A model generated the notes under the pieces. That model was not told the DNA's origin. It did not search any database and saw only the letters and a list, made by a program, of their open reading frames with translations. 64,000 nt of DNA from Haberlea rhodopensis (lineage: Eukaryota; Streptophyta; Magnoliopsida; Lamiales; Gesneriaceae), in the NCBI GenBank assembly GCA_907163345.1, contig CAJQUN010000001.1, positions 8,432,001 through 8,496,000 on the forward strand, given 5' to 3'. How positions within the stretch are numbered: position 1 is the stretch's first letter; the number at the start of each line of letters is the position of its first letter. A program made the translations under genes and the position numbers. Of the stretch, positions 1-9,190 are shown piece by piece.

Positions 1-1385
1 GGGAATCAAAAGACCTTAACAAGGTTGAACTTCATGATCTGTTTGCAGATCTTAAGGCCTATGAGTTTGAACTGATAAGCAGAGGTGAAGCAGAGCCATT
101 CATCTCTCAACCAAACAAGGCCCTGGCAGCCACTCCAGACCAGATCGCTTCAACATCAGACCGATCTGCTGAACAGATGAGTAACGACGCTATGTCATTA
201 TTTATCAAGAAATTCGGTAAATTTATGTCTAAAAATAGGAGGAACTTCAAACCCTCTCATCATTATAAATCAAGAAAAGATGATACTGTTAACGATCAGG
301 CTTGCTACAATTGTGGTAAGACCGGACACTTCATTGCAGATTGCACCAGACCGAAGAAAGAAGAACGGAAAGAGAAGCATCGTGATGATAGAAAGAAGAA
401 GCACTACAAAGACCGCAAGAATCATGGAAAATCCCAAAAAGTCCTAGTAGCTGAAGAAGGAAACAGCAAATGGGCTCAGACAGACTCAGACTCGGAAAGC
501 TCTGAATATTCTTCCAGCGAAAGCGAAGAAGATATTCAATGTCTTATGGCAGACGAAGAAATGAGTCAGACAGACGAGGTATATGATCTTGACTCAAATG
601 AATTTACACGAGAAGAGCTCATGTCCGCACTGCAAGACATGGCTAATGATTATAGGATCTTAGCTGAATCATTTGAGAAGAATAAAGCCAAAATCAGTAC
701 TCAAATGGATGAGCACAACAAACCAAGCTGCTCTGAGCAGGGTGAGTGCAAAAATCTCCAGATCGAGCTGAATAAGCTGAAAATCTCTTATGATCAGCTC
801 CATGAGGAAAATAAGAGAATTAGCACACAAAATGCTAAGCTCTCACATATATTCAAAACATGGACAAAATCCAGAACATCCTTGGAAGAATTACAAGAGG
901 TTCAAAGAAACGTCGGTGATTTCACCGGCATAGGCTTTGACACCAAAGAATGCACCAAAGATGAATCTGAGCTGTTGCTGGTAAAGAATCAAGTCAAACA
1001 AATGACATTTGTTAAATCCAGCACAGTATATGAAACTGAAGCACCTAAGATTCAAACAGGAGTCTCTTACGAGAATCAAAATCTGAGAAAAGGAATTGGT
1101 TATGTTGACCAAGCCAAAGAAAAGGCACCAGCAAGATTTGCGTCTATCAGACCAAATCCAAAGGTGCAAGATCGAAGGCAAGGAAGACAATACAATTACT
1201 ATAACTCAAAACCGATTCAACGAAGATATAGACTACCTTATGAGAATCAAAGGTTTTCACAGCGCACACATTATCACACACAGCATCGAAACAGACCAGC
1301 ACACAGCACACCCTACACACACAAGCCATTGAAGCTGATACAGGTGTGGGTTCCCAAAGGGCTAATCCGTTCTGGACCCAAATAG
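1..1385 (+). CDS. gag: Retrotransposon Gag (C-terminal part), open at left edge
   Basis: The frame is open from position 3 through the stop at 1383-1385; the first Met in the window (177) is internal, so the protein starts outside. It would form the nucleocapsid part of the virus-like particle and bind element RNA. A CCHC zinc knuckle (CYNCGKTGHFIADC) is encoded at 303-344. It is followed by a Lys/Arg-rich stretch, an acidic Ser-rich stretch (about 480-580), a coiled-coil-like Glu/Lys/Leu region (about 690-870) and a basic C-terminal tail rich in Arg, Tyr and Asn. The protease domain follows in a different frame, so Gag and Pol are separated by a frame change. Whether that is an ancestral frameshift site or decay cannot be decided from one copy; decay is more likely given the later lesions. 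Confidence 0.85.
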   Translation, partial: ESKDLNKVELHDLFADLKAYEFELISRGEAEPFISQPNKALAATPDQIASTSDRSAEQMSNDAMSLFIKKFGKFMSKNRRNFKPSHHYKSRKDDTVNDQACYNCGKTGHFIADCTRPKKEERKEKHRDDRKKKHYKDRKNHGKSQKVLVAEEGNSKWAQTDSDSESSEYSSSESEEDIQCLMADEEMSQTDEVYDLDSNEFTREELMSALQDMANDYRILAESFEKNKAKISTQMDEHNKPSCSEQGECKNLQIELNKLKISYDQLHEENKRISTQNAKLSHIFKTWTKSRTSLEELQEVQRNVGDFTGIGFDTKECTKDESELLLVKNQVKQMTFVKSSTVYETEAPKIQTGVSYENQNLRKGIGYVDQAKEKAPARFASIRPNPKVQDRRQGRQYNYYNSKPIQRRYRLPYENQRFSQRTHYHTQHRNRPAHSTPYTHKPLKLIQVWVPKGLIRSGPK

Positions 1386-1414
1386 GATTGGGTACCAACA
1401 ATAATTATATTTGA

Positions 1415-2303
1415 TGACAGGTACCGAAGAAACTCGCATCAGACTGGTATTTGGACAGTGGGTGTTCCCGTCACATGACTGGAAACATCGAGCTGCTGTC
1501 TGAAGTGACAGAATGTATTGGACCCAAAATCATTTTCGGAGATAACTCAAAGGGTAAGACCGTGGGCAAGGGTAAGATTGTCCATGGTAACATTATTATC
1601 AATGATGTGCTGTTAGTTGAAAATCTGTGCTATAATCTGATTAGCATAAGTCAACTCTGTGATAATGGTTATGCTGTAGAATTTCATAAACACACTTGCA
1701 ATGTTAAATCATCAGATGGTATAACCATGCTTGTAGGAATCAGGAATGGAAACACTTATAAGATTAACTGGAATCATGCTCAACCTGATAATCCTACTTG
1801 CTTCATCGCTAACAATGATAATAAACATTGGCTGTGGCATAAGCGCTTAAATCATATCAACTTTAAGACCATTGCTAGCCTGTGTAAACATGATTTAGTA
1901 ATCGGTCTGCCCAAGATCGATTTTGCTAAGGATAAGATCTGCGAAGCTTGCCAAATGGGCAAACAGATAAGATCATCCTTCAAAAACAAGAATGCCAAAT
2001 CCTCCTCCCGCTGTTTAGAATTACTGCATATGGATTTGTTTGGTCCTATACCAATAACAAGTTTAGGGGGAATGCGGTATACTCTTGTTGTTATTGATGA
2101 TACTCACGCTTTACATGGACTATATTCTTAAGCAGTAAAGATCAGACCGGTCCGAAGTTAATCAAGCTGCTGAAACGCACTCAAAAGAGAAATCATCCAG
2201 CATAGACAGGATTCGAAGTGACAAAGGGACTGAGTTTTCAAATCAGAATCTTGAATCCTTTCTAGAAGATCATGGAATCAAGCATGAGTTTTCAGCTGCT
2301 TGA
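1415..2303 (+). pseudogene. pol: pol N-terminal part: protease and integrase, broken
   Basis: The aspartic protease active-site region is read at about 1454-1486 (DSGCSRHMTG). It is followed by the GAG-pre-integrase zinc-binding region (HKRLNH ... CEACQMGKQ, about 1836-1965) and the start of the integrase catalytic core (LLHMDLFGPI, VVIDD; about 2017-2100). The reading frame is then lost at about 2101, and again between about 2185 and 2205. It ends in an in-frame TGA at 2301-2303, just before the conserved TPQQNG motif. The TGA fits a C-to-T change at a CpG, a common decay route in methylated plant repeats. Integrase would insert the cDNA into the genome, but this copy cannot make it. Confidence 0.85.
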
Positions 2304-4598
2304 ACTCCTCAACAGAATGGAGTTGCAGAACGAAGAAACAGAACGCTCAAGGAAGCAGCAAGAACAATGCTTGCTGATTCTGGAATCTCTCAAAAGTTCT
2401 GGGCAGAAGCTGTAAATACTGCTTGCTACACTCAAAACCGATCTATGATTAACAAGAAGCTGAATCTCACTCCATATGAAATATGGACTGGTAACAGACC
2501 ATCTGTTTCTCACTTTCATGTATTTGGCTGTAAATGCTTCGTTCACAACAATGGTAAGAGTCATCTTACAGCATTTGAAGCTAAGTCAGATAATGGTATA
2601 TTCTTAGGATATTCATCAATTAGCAAAGCTTATCGAGTTTTTAATAATCGAACTTTAACTGTAGAAGAATCTGTTCATGTAGTCTTTGATGAAAATTTAT
2701 GTGTTGAAGGGAACAAAGAATCAATTTTAAATCAGATGGAAAATATCCATCTCGAAGCTAACAGTGATGATGAGATTGTAGCTAACAGGTCAAGAGACAA
2801 TCCACCAGAACCAGAATTACCAGACAGACCGGATCCAGGCTTTGAAGAAACTTCAGATCGAGCTGATCCGAATGCTCCTGACTCAAATATTAAAACAGAT
2901 GCTGATCATGCTGTTACTGTTCATCCGACCGGACCAGACAATCCAGAGTCAAGCTATCGATGGACTAAGAAGCATCCACCTAATCTAGTGATTGGTAGTC
3001 CTTCTGCACCAATCAGAACCAGAGGACAGATGATGGATGAGTTCACTCATGCTGCCTTCATCTCTACTCTGGAACCCAAGAAGATCGATGAAGCTCTGAC
3101 TGACTTCAATTGGATTAAAGCAATGCAAGAAGAGCTTATTCAATTCGAACAAAATCAAGTTTGGAGTCTAACCCCCAGACCAAGCGATCTGCCTGTTATT
3201 GGAACCAGATGGGTCTTCAGAAATAAGCTAGACGCAGATGGAACTGTGGTTAGAAACAAAGCCAGACCGGTGGCACAGGGATTCAGACAAGAAGAAGGAA
3301 TCGACTTCGATGAATCATTTGCACCAGTCGCCAGACTTGAAGCTATCCGAATCTTTCTTGCTTATGCTGCCTTTAAAGACTTCAAAGTATATCAGATGGA
3401 CGTCAAGAGCGCCTTTCTTAATGGAAAGCTTCAGGAAGAAGTCTACATTGAGCAACCACCTGGATTTCAGAACCATTTGTATCCCAATCATGTATATATA
3501 CTGAATAAAGCCGTGTATGGTCTGAAACAAGCTCCAAGAGCCTGGTATGACACTCTATCTCAATTTCTGCTGAACCATGATTTCCAGATCGGCTCAGTAG
3601 ATAAAACTCTATTTAAATTCATTAAGGGGGAACATACCCTATTAGTTCAGATTTATGTTGATGACATAATCTTTGGGTCAACTAACCCCAAATTGTGCGA
3701 GAAATTTTCTAAGTTAATGCAGGGACAGTTCGAGATGAGCATGATGGGAGAATTGTCATTCTTTCTGGGTCTGCAAGTAAAACAGCTCAACAATGGCATT
3801 TTCATCAATCAGACCAAGTATACCAAAGAGCTCCTCAAGAGATTTGGAATGGAAACATGCTCAACTGCATCAACTCCAATGAGTCCAACAATCAAGTTAG
3901 ACAAAGATGAAGGGGGAACGGCAGTTGAAGTAACCATGTATAGAGGACTAATCGGATCGCTATTGTATCTTACAGCGAGCCGGCCCGATATTATGTTTTC
4001 AGTCTGTATGTGCGCCAGATTTCAGTCAGAACCAAAGCAATCACATTTTATTGCTGCCAAGCGTATTCTGAAATATTTAAAAGGATCTCAGAACGTTGGT
4101 CTTTGGTACTCCAAAGATTCAAACTTCAGCTTGATCGGGTATTCAGACGCAGACTACGCTGGGTGTAAGATCGATCGTAAAAGCACCAGTGGAACATGTC
4201 AATTCCTAGGTCAAAGATTGATTTCTTGGTTCAGTAAGAAGCAGACATCGATTGCCACATCCACAGCTGAAGTAGAATACCTAGCCGCTGGAAGCTGTTG
4301 TGCTCAAATGCTCTGGATTCAACACCAGCTCAAAGACTATGGCATCCAAGCTGTTGACTCTCCGATATTTTGCGACAACACAAGTGCAATCGCTATAACG
4401 TATAATCCAGTTCTGCACTCTCGAACAAAGCATATTGATATTCGACATCATTTTATTCGGGATCATGTTGGCAAAAAGGAAATTCGGATCGAGCACATTT
4501 CAACAGAGCAGCAAGCAGCAGACATCTTCACTAAACCGCTTCCTGAGGCTAAGTTCAATTATTTCCGTCAAATTCTTGGTTTAATTGACTTATCTTAA
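2304..4598 (+). pseudogene. pol: pol C-terminal part: integrase end, reverse transcriptase, RNase H
   Basis: This stretch is open from just after the TGA at 2301 to the stop at 4598; the first Met is at 2367. It holds the end of the integrase core (TPQQNGVAER), an acidic Pro-rich linker (about 2760-2950), the copia reverse transcriptase (RVT_2 type; catalytic YVDD at 3654-3665; KAVYGLKQAPRAWY at about 3507-3548) and a C-terminal RNase H (YSDADYAG, STAEVEY, ADIFTKPLP). Alone it lacks protease and a complete integrase. The domains look otherwise intact, so inactivation is confined to the gag-pol and integrase segments upstream. Confidence 0.88.
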
Positions 4599-4997
4599 TT
4601 AGTTTAGATGTTTTTATTCTTTTCGCACTTGAAGATTTTTTTTTTTTTTGTCACCACAGATCGATAATACAATGTTCAGAAAGACACAGACCGGTCCGAA
4701 CTTTCAGACCGATCCTTGTCAGTCTGATTTTATCCTATGATCTGTCTGGACAATAACAACAGCTCGGACTGATTGACCATTTTAACTAGTTATACTTTAA
4801 CCGCCTTATCTTTCTTTATCCTGACCGTTTATTTTGAATTTTTTAATTCTCAGTCTTGGAGATAAAGACACGTGTCTTCTCTCTCCTATTTAGCGGGCTG
4901 AACATTTCATACTTGTTCACTTTTTACAATTTACCGCTTTCTACCTTCCTACTCTCTCACTCTCTTACTCTTCACACTTCCTTTAAACTCTTTTCAA
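4599..4997 (+). promoter_or_regulatory. Spacer and candidate internal promoter before the extra ORF
   Basis: This non-coding spacer lies between pol and the 814-aa ORF. It contains a 12-bp perfect palindrome with a G-box core (AGACACGTGTCT, 4867-4878), then a TATA-like CTATTTAG at 4886-4893. A roughly 100-nt CT-rich leader follows, leading to the ATG at 4998 in the context TCAAATGGCT. This resembles a small plant promoter and 5'UTR. An alternative is that the ORF is expressed from a spliced genomic RNA and the leader is incidental. The promoter reading is inference. Confidence 0.35.
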
Positions 4998-7442
4998 ATG
5001 GCTACCATCACTCATAACTCACTCTCCGTTGAGTTTGATGACATTTACAGGGCAGAAGATGCTGCGATGGTGTCCATTTTTAGAGCCCTGGAATCATCTG
5101 GTTTAAGGAACTTCTTGGAATGCGGAACAGTTGTTTATGAATCAGAAATCCGCGAGCTGTTCGCCAACGCCATCTCCCAGAAGACATCCATTTCTACTAC
5201 TGTCCAGGGCAAATCTTTCGAGATCTCGCCAACAACGATGGCCAAGACCTTTGGCCTCCCCAGTTCCGGACTGACAGAGTTCGGACAGACTCCTCAAGCG
5301 TCACTCTTAGATCTTCAGGGGAAGATTTCTATTTCTGGCCAACGATTGCAACCCTCCTTTAAGAAGAAGGAAATGCTCTTCCATTTCCAGGTGCTGTGCG
5401 AAGTGGTAGGCAAGCCACTTTTGGGTAAAGCAGGAAGTTTCGATGCTGTAACCGCCGAAAAGTTCAGGGCTATGGCGGCTATTGTATCCGGCCAGAAGAT
5501 AAACTGCTCCATGATTTTGTTTGGAGTACTGCTGGAAACGGTGATTGCATCCAAGCACGCCGTATGTTTTGTTGTTCCTCTCAGCAAGCTCTTGGAGTCC
5601 TTAGGCCTCGAGCTGAGCAAGCCGTCTGCTCTCCGTCCCTTTAAAATCCTTAACTCCAAAGGGCTTGCACTGCTGAAGTCCAAGAGTGCTCCGCCTACTC
5701 CTGCTACTCTGGCTGCAGTCAAGGTTGAGCAGGACGAGGAACCAGTTGCTGTGCGCAAACCTCGGGTCAAGCGGAAGCTGACCATTCAGACTGACTCAGA
5801 AGCCACCCAGTCTGCTCACTCATCACCAACCAAGCCACTTCCCAAAAAGCCCCGAACCCAGATTACCAAACCAGCCAAATCTCTACCTCCACCCATACTA
5901 CCACCCTCTAAAGCAACCCCTGCCCCTCAACCTTCCACCCAGCTTTCACAAGCTTCAACCCCTGCACCCAAAGTCACCCTTAGAACTCCCTCTGCCAATC
6001 CCGTGGTCAAAGGGATAGTTATCACTGAGTTGGGAGACTATACCCAATCAGGGATTAAGTCCCCTTCCTCCACCGGCAAGGGAAAAGTCATTCTCACCGA
6101 ACCCCTCTCTACTAAACCCAAATCTGCAGCGCAGACTGCCATCGACATCGCTATGGAGGATGTTGATGAGAGGCTAAAGGAACTCATTGTGGTTTTTGAT
6201 GAATATGTCCAGTACCGGACTATCAACCACATTGAGCTGTTCTACGGTAAGTTGCACAGATTGAAGAAAATGGAAGATGAAGCTCTGAAAGGAACAGAGA
6301 CTGATGATGTTCGACTTGCCGTGCAGCGCAGAGATTTATTTACGGCAAAACACAGATTCAGACTGGCTAATCTGCTTCTTGTTGCCAAAAAGAAGAACTT
6401 CGATCCGCTTGCTCCAACTGCCAGAGATGATGGGGCTGTGATTGCTCAACTCGAGATGGATGTTCATGCTCTATCCTTAGCTGTCCGTTCTCAACGACAG
6501 AAGCTAAGTATCTCCACTCCAGCCACAAGCCCGGATCATCCTTCTGCAAGCAAGACTCTGGCAGAACCATTTATCGAGGTTATTCCTTCTGATGCAGCAC
6601 AACAGACAGAGGATCAGCCTGCAGAGCACGTACCAGACCAGACAGCGGAGCAGCCATTGCCTAATGCTCCGTCTGCAACAGATGATGAACCAATGAATGT
6701 TCTGTTGGACTCTCCGACAACATCTATTCCATTGAAGTCATCAGCCTCCCGTGCACAACCCAGTCCAGCTGAAGCATGTGCAACAACTGAAGTACCAGAC
6801 CTCATCGATCCGGATTTCGTGGTATCTACAGTGGTTGCAGCTCTCCAAGTTGAGGAACCTCCCAGTCCCCACTCTCCTCCGGGACCATCAGATGAAGATT
6901 TGGCCTTCATTCAAGGTTTTTCTTCGGATCTGGTCACTCTGATCCGATCCGAAAGTCATCAAGCTGCCATTTCCTCCATCGTGCCGATTGTTGAAGAAGA
7001 TGACCATGCCATGTCATCATCAGATCACTCTCCCAGCAAGCTATCTGATGCACCTCCATCCCTGGCACGGACTATCCAGCACTTCTCTGATACCTGTCTG
7101 TCCTTGACTCAACGCATTCTAGAAGTTCATCAAGGTCAGATGGTCACAGCCTTGGACTTTGCTTCTTTCAAAGAGAAGATGAATGACAGTATCGGAAGCC
7201 TTCAGCGCGGCATAAACGATCTGTTTTCTCAACAGGCCTCTTACAAGAACAGCCTGAGAAAAGAGCAGATCGAGCTAGCCACTGAAGTCAGAGCATCTGT
7301 TGCCAATTCCCTCCGCGCTCAAGACGTTCGTCTTGACGCTATCAGCGCGCAGCTAGCACAAGTTGTCGACTTTCTTCAAGAGATTGCTGCTGACAAAAAG
7401 GGGGAAAAGAAGACAGACTTCAGGCCGCCTTCTAGAAAATAA
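4998..7442 (+). CDS. Extra ORF of Sirevirus-like element (env-like position), 814 aa
   Basis: This is a single uninterrupted ORF downstream of pol and upstream of the 3' LTR, in the position of the so-called envelope-like gene of Sireviruses. The N-terminal 210 residues or so look globular and resemble a plant-transposon-associated domain found in such ORFs. The middle (about residues 230-350) is Pro/Ser/Thr/Lys-rich and low in complexity. Residues of about 375-500 look helical, residues 510-690 are acidic and Pro/Ser-rich, and the C-terminal 110 or so residues look like a coiled coil. I see no signal peptide and no convincing transmembrane segment, so a true envelope glycoprotein is not supported. 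A polyadenylation-like AATAAA follows at about 7474. The function is unknown. Its intactness beside a broken pol is noteworthy. Confidence 0.75.
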   Translation: MATITHNSLSVEFDDIYRAEDAAMVSIFRALESSGLRNFLECGTVVYESEIRELFANAISQKTSISTTVQGKSFEISPTTMAKTFGLPSSGLTEFGQTPQASLLDLQGKISISGQRLQPSFKKKEMLFHFQVLCEVVGKPLLGKAGSFDAVTAEKFRAMAAIVSGQKINCSMILFGVLLETVIASKHAVCFVVPLSKLLESLGLELSKPSALRPFKILNSKGLALLKSKSAPPTPATLAAVKVEQDEEPVAVRKPRVKRKLTIQTDSEATQSAHSSPTKPLPKKPRTQITKPAKSLPPPILPPSKATPAPQPSTQLSQASTPAPKVTLRTPSANPVVKGIVITELGDYTQSGIKSPSSTGKGKVILTEPLSTKPKSAAQTAIDIAMEDVDERLKELIVVFDEYVQYRTINHIELFYGKLHRLKKMEDEALKGTETDDVRLAVQRRDLFTAKHRFRLANLLLVAKKKNFDPLAPTARDDGAVIAQLEMDVHALSLAVRSQRQKLSISTPATSPDHPSASKTLAEPFIEVIPSDAAQQTEDQPAEHVPDQTAEQPLPNAPSATDDEPMNVLLDSPTTSIPLKSSASRAQPSPAEACATTEVPDLIDPDFVVSTVVAALQVEEPPSPHSPPGPSDEDLAFIQGFSSDLVTLIRSESHQAAISSIVPIVEEDDHAMSSSDHSPSKLSDAPPSLARTIQHFSDTCLSLTQRILEVHQGQMVTALDFASFKEKMNDSIGSLQRGINDLFSQQASYKNSLRKEQIELATEVRASVANSLRAQDVRLDAISAQLAQVVDFLQEIAADKKGEKKTDFRPPSRK

Positions 7443-7671
7443 TATTTTCAGACTGTGTATTTTCTTGGTGATCAATAAAATCCTCGTTTGATTAAGTCTG
7501 TGTTCATTTATTTTGAACCTCATCATAAGGCTTAATAATAAAGATTTAATCGATTCAACTTAATGAAGTTCATTTATTTTGAACAAAGAAGTAATCGATC
7601 CGAAAGCATTCGCTTCAGAGCTCTTATCAAGACTGGTTAAAAAGACTTAGAAGCTAGGTTTTGTCATCATC

Positions 7672-7685
7672 AAAAAGGGGGAATT
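7672..7685 (+). other. Polypurine tract of the Sirevirus-like element
   Basis: A run of five A followed by five G lies directly upstream of the 3' LTR start at 7686. This is the expected plus-strand priming site and matches the A5G5 style of Sirevirus tracts. Confidence 0.85.
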
Positions 7686-7717
7686 TGTTAGTTCCGGACC
7701 TTATCGATGAGATTTTA

Positions 7718-7935
7718 AAGATGACAAAACATTTCAGACCGGATCGATAGAAATCAGTTTGACCAGATCGATCGGACAAAACAGAGCAAGATGACAAAAC
7801 ATTTCAGACCGGATCGATGGAAATCAGGCATACCAGATCGATCGCGCAAAACAGAGCAAGCTGATAAAGTATATCACATATCAGACCGGATCGATGGATT
7901 CCAGACTGACTAGATCGATACTTCAGATCGATCTC
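7718..7935 (+). repeat. 70-bp tandem repeats with CCGGATCGAT motifs in LTR U3
   Basis: Unit 1 (7718-7787) and unit 2 (7788-7857) are the same length and nearly identical. A diverged third copy runs from 7858 to about 7935. Each contains a CAGACCGGATCGATRGA segment and an AGATCGATCG segment, so self-complementary GATC/CGATCG cores recur every few tens of bases upstream of the TATA box. This looks like enhancer-like U3 repeats, by inference from position. Confidence 0.8.
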
Positions 7936-8222
7936 AATCTTTATCAGATCAAAGCAGTCAAAGATACATAAAGGATGGCTTCTCAGTCCGAACCATTAAC
8001 GGTCATTTATTGTAGCATTTAATGCTGTAATTAATGCTACAAAGGATCAAAAGTCGAAGATTGCCATTAAAGGTAAGAAGACAAAGAAGAGCTTACCTGA
8101 CAGTCGCCGAAAGCATACACCAGAACGGCAAGTGTCCTGAAGAAGAAGACTGTAGCTTTCTCAGAGTTTAAAAAGAGTCAAAGTCGCACATTAAGGGAAA
8201 CAATGCCGTTGCTACCCTCAAC

Positions 8223-8230
8223 TATAAAAG
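8223..8230 (+). promoter_or_regulatory. TATA box of the Sirevirus-like LTR
   Basis: TATAAAAG lies within CAACTATAAAAGGATGC, about 540 bp into the LTR and downstream of the U3 tandem repeats. It is the best candidate for the element's transcription start control. Confidence 0.6.
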
Positions 8231-8980
8231 GATGCAACAAAAGGAAGACATTGACTCTGGATTTTGAACTCACGCTGATCAATTGAAAAACACACAAGAA
8301 AGCAACTACACACGCTTACAAAGCTCAGAAGCTTTCGAGCTGAAGTTATTTATTTAAGCGCGATTACTTTGTAACATTTGCTCATTGTAGGATCACTGCG
8401 CGCATTGTGTATTGAAAAATAGAAGTGAGCAACTTATTGTAACTGTCAGACAGAGTGTGTCTGAGCAGGTTGAGTGACTAGGAGTTTCAGACTGGTAGTG
8501 AGGTAAATCCAGCCTGAATCGGGTTTGTACAACAGGATTGTATAAATCAAAGTCTTCTAGTATAAACCTTCCTTAATTGGAAGAAGGGGAGACGTAGAAG
8601 GATTACACCACCTTCGAACTTCCAGAAACATATCCTGTGTTTTATCCTTCTGCACTTAGCCATCGAGCCGTTCTTACTTTTACAAGAGCAGACCGTTTCC
8701 GCACTTACCTTTTTAGTGGTCTGTTCTGTTCAAAGAGTTGATTAAGTAACAGATTTCTTTCACTAATCCGAAAGAATTCACAAGGGATAAATTTTATAAG
8801 GAGTGTTCATTCACCCCCCCCTCTAAACACTCCGGACCGATCCTAACAAAGTCCACTGATAAATCTTAAATAGATTTTAAACTTCTAAATCTATTCAGAA
8901 AACATTTTTTTCTTCCAATTTTTTTTTATCAAATTAAAAACAAAGCAATGTCTTTTTCCCTACCCTATCTTATTGCTGTC

Positions 8981-8985
8981 GTCTT
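8981..8985. repeat. Left target-site duplication GTCTT of the 4.7-kb copia
   Basis: GTCTT directly precedes the left LTR and matches GTCTT at 13666-13670 after the right LTR. Confidence 0.9.
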
Positions 8986-9166
8986 TGTTATATACTGAAA
9001 ATGCTTAATAAAAGTTGCAAAAACTGGGAGAAATCACCTCTTTATTAAAAACAAAAGTGGCTATATATAGCCTTACAAAGAACTGATGAATAACCAAACT
9101 CCTACAAACGTGGAAGACTAATTCAAAATGAAAAACTGTTGTTGACTAATTCTTTTATTCCTAACA
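8986..9166 (-). repeat. Left (3') LTR of the 4.7-kb copia
   Basis: On the plus strand it starts TGTTATATACTG and ends TTCCTAACA. It includes the self-complementary TATA-containing block GGCTATATATAGCC (9059-9072), one TA longer than in the partner LTR. Confidence 0.92.
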
Positions 9167-9177
9167 ATTCCTCCCTT
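9167..9177 (-). other. Polypurine tract of the 4.7-kb copia
   Basis: The minus strand reads AAGGGAGGAAT immediately before the 3' LTR, the expected position for plus-strand priming. Confidence 0.75.
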
Positions 9178-9190
9178 AAACTGAATGATG

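Larger units (their letters stand above)
1..8848 (+). mobile_element. Sirevirus-like Ty1/copia retrotransposon, 5' part outside window
   Basis: The order gag (CCHC knuckle), protease, integrase, reverse transcriptase, RNase H identifies a Ty1/copia element. An additional long ORF lies between pol and the 3' LTR, and an A5G5-type polypurine tract directly precedes the LTR; both are typical of the Sirevirus lineage. The 5' LTR, primer-binding site and gag start lie left of the window. The 3' LTR (7686-8848) is complete. Gag-pol carries at least two frame changes, a further frame change between gag and pol, and one in-frame stop, so this copy cannot encode a full polyprotein. The extra ORF, in contrast, is uninterrupted. 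The target duplication cannot be tested because the left end is missing. Confidence 0.9.
7686..8848 (+). repeat. 3' LTR of Sirevirus-like element (1163 bp)
   Basis: The LTR starts TGTTAGTTCCGGACC and ends CCGGACCGATCCTAACA, giving TG...CA ends and a short terminal inverted repeat TGTTAG/CTAACA. It directly follows the polypurine tract. It carries a 70-bp tandem repeat near its start and a TATA box (TATAAAAG at 8223-8230). The partner 5' LTR is outside the window. Confidence 0.88.

Noticed and set aside
4998..7442. True retroviral envelope glycoprotein
   Set aside because: No signal peptide, transmembrane anchor, cysteine pattern or furin-like site visible; only the position is env-like.
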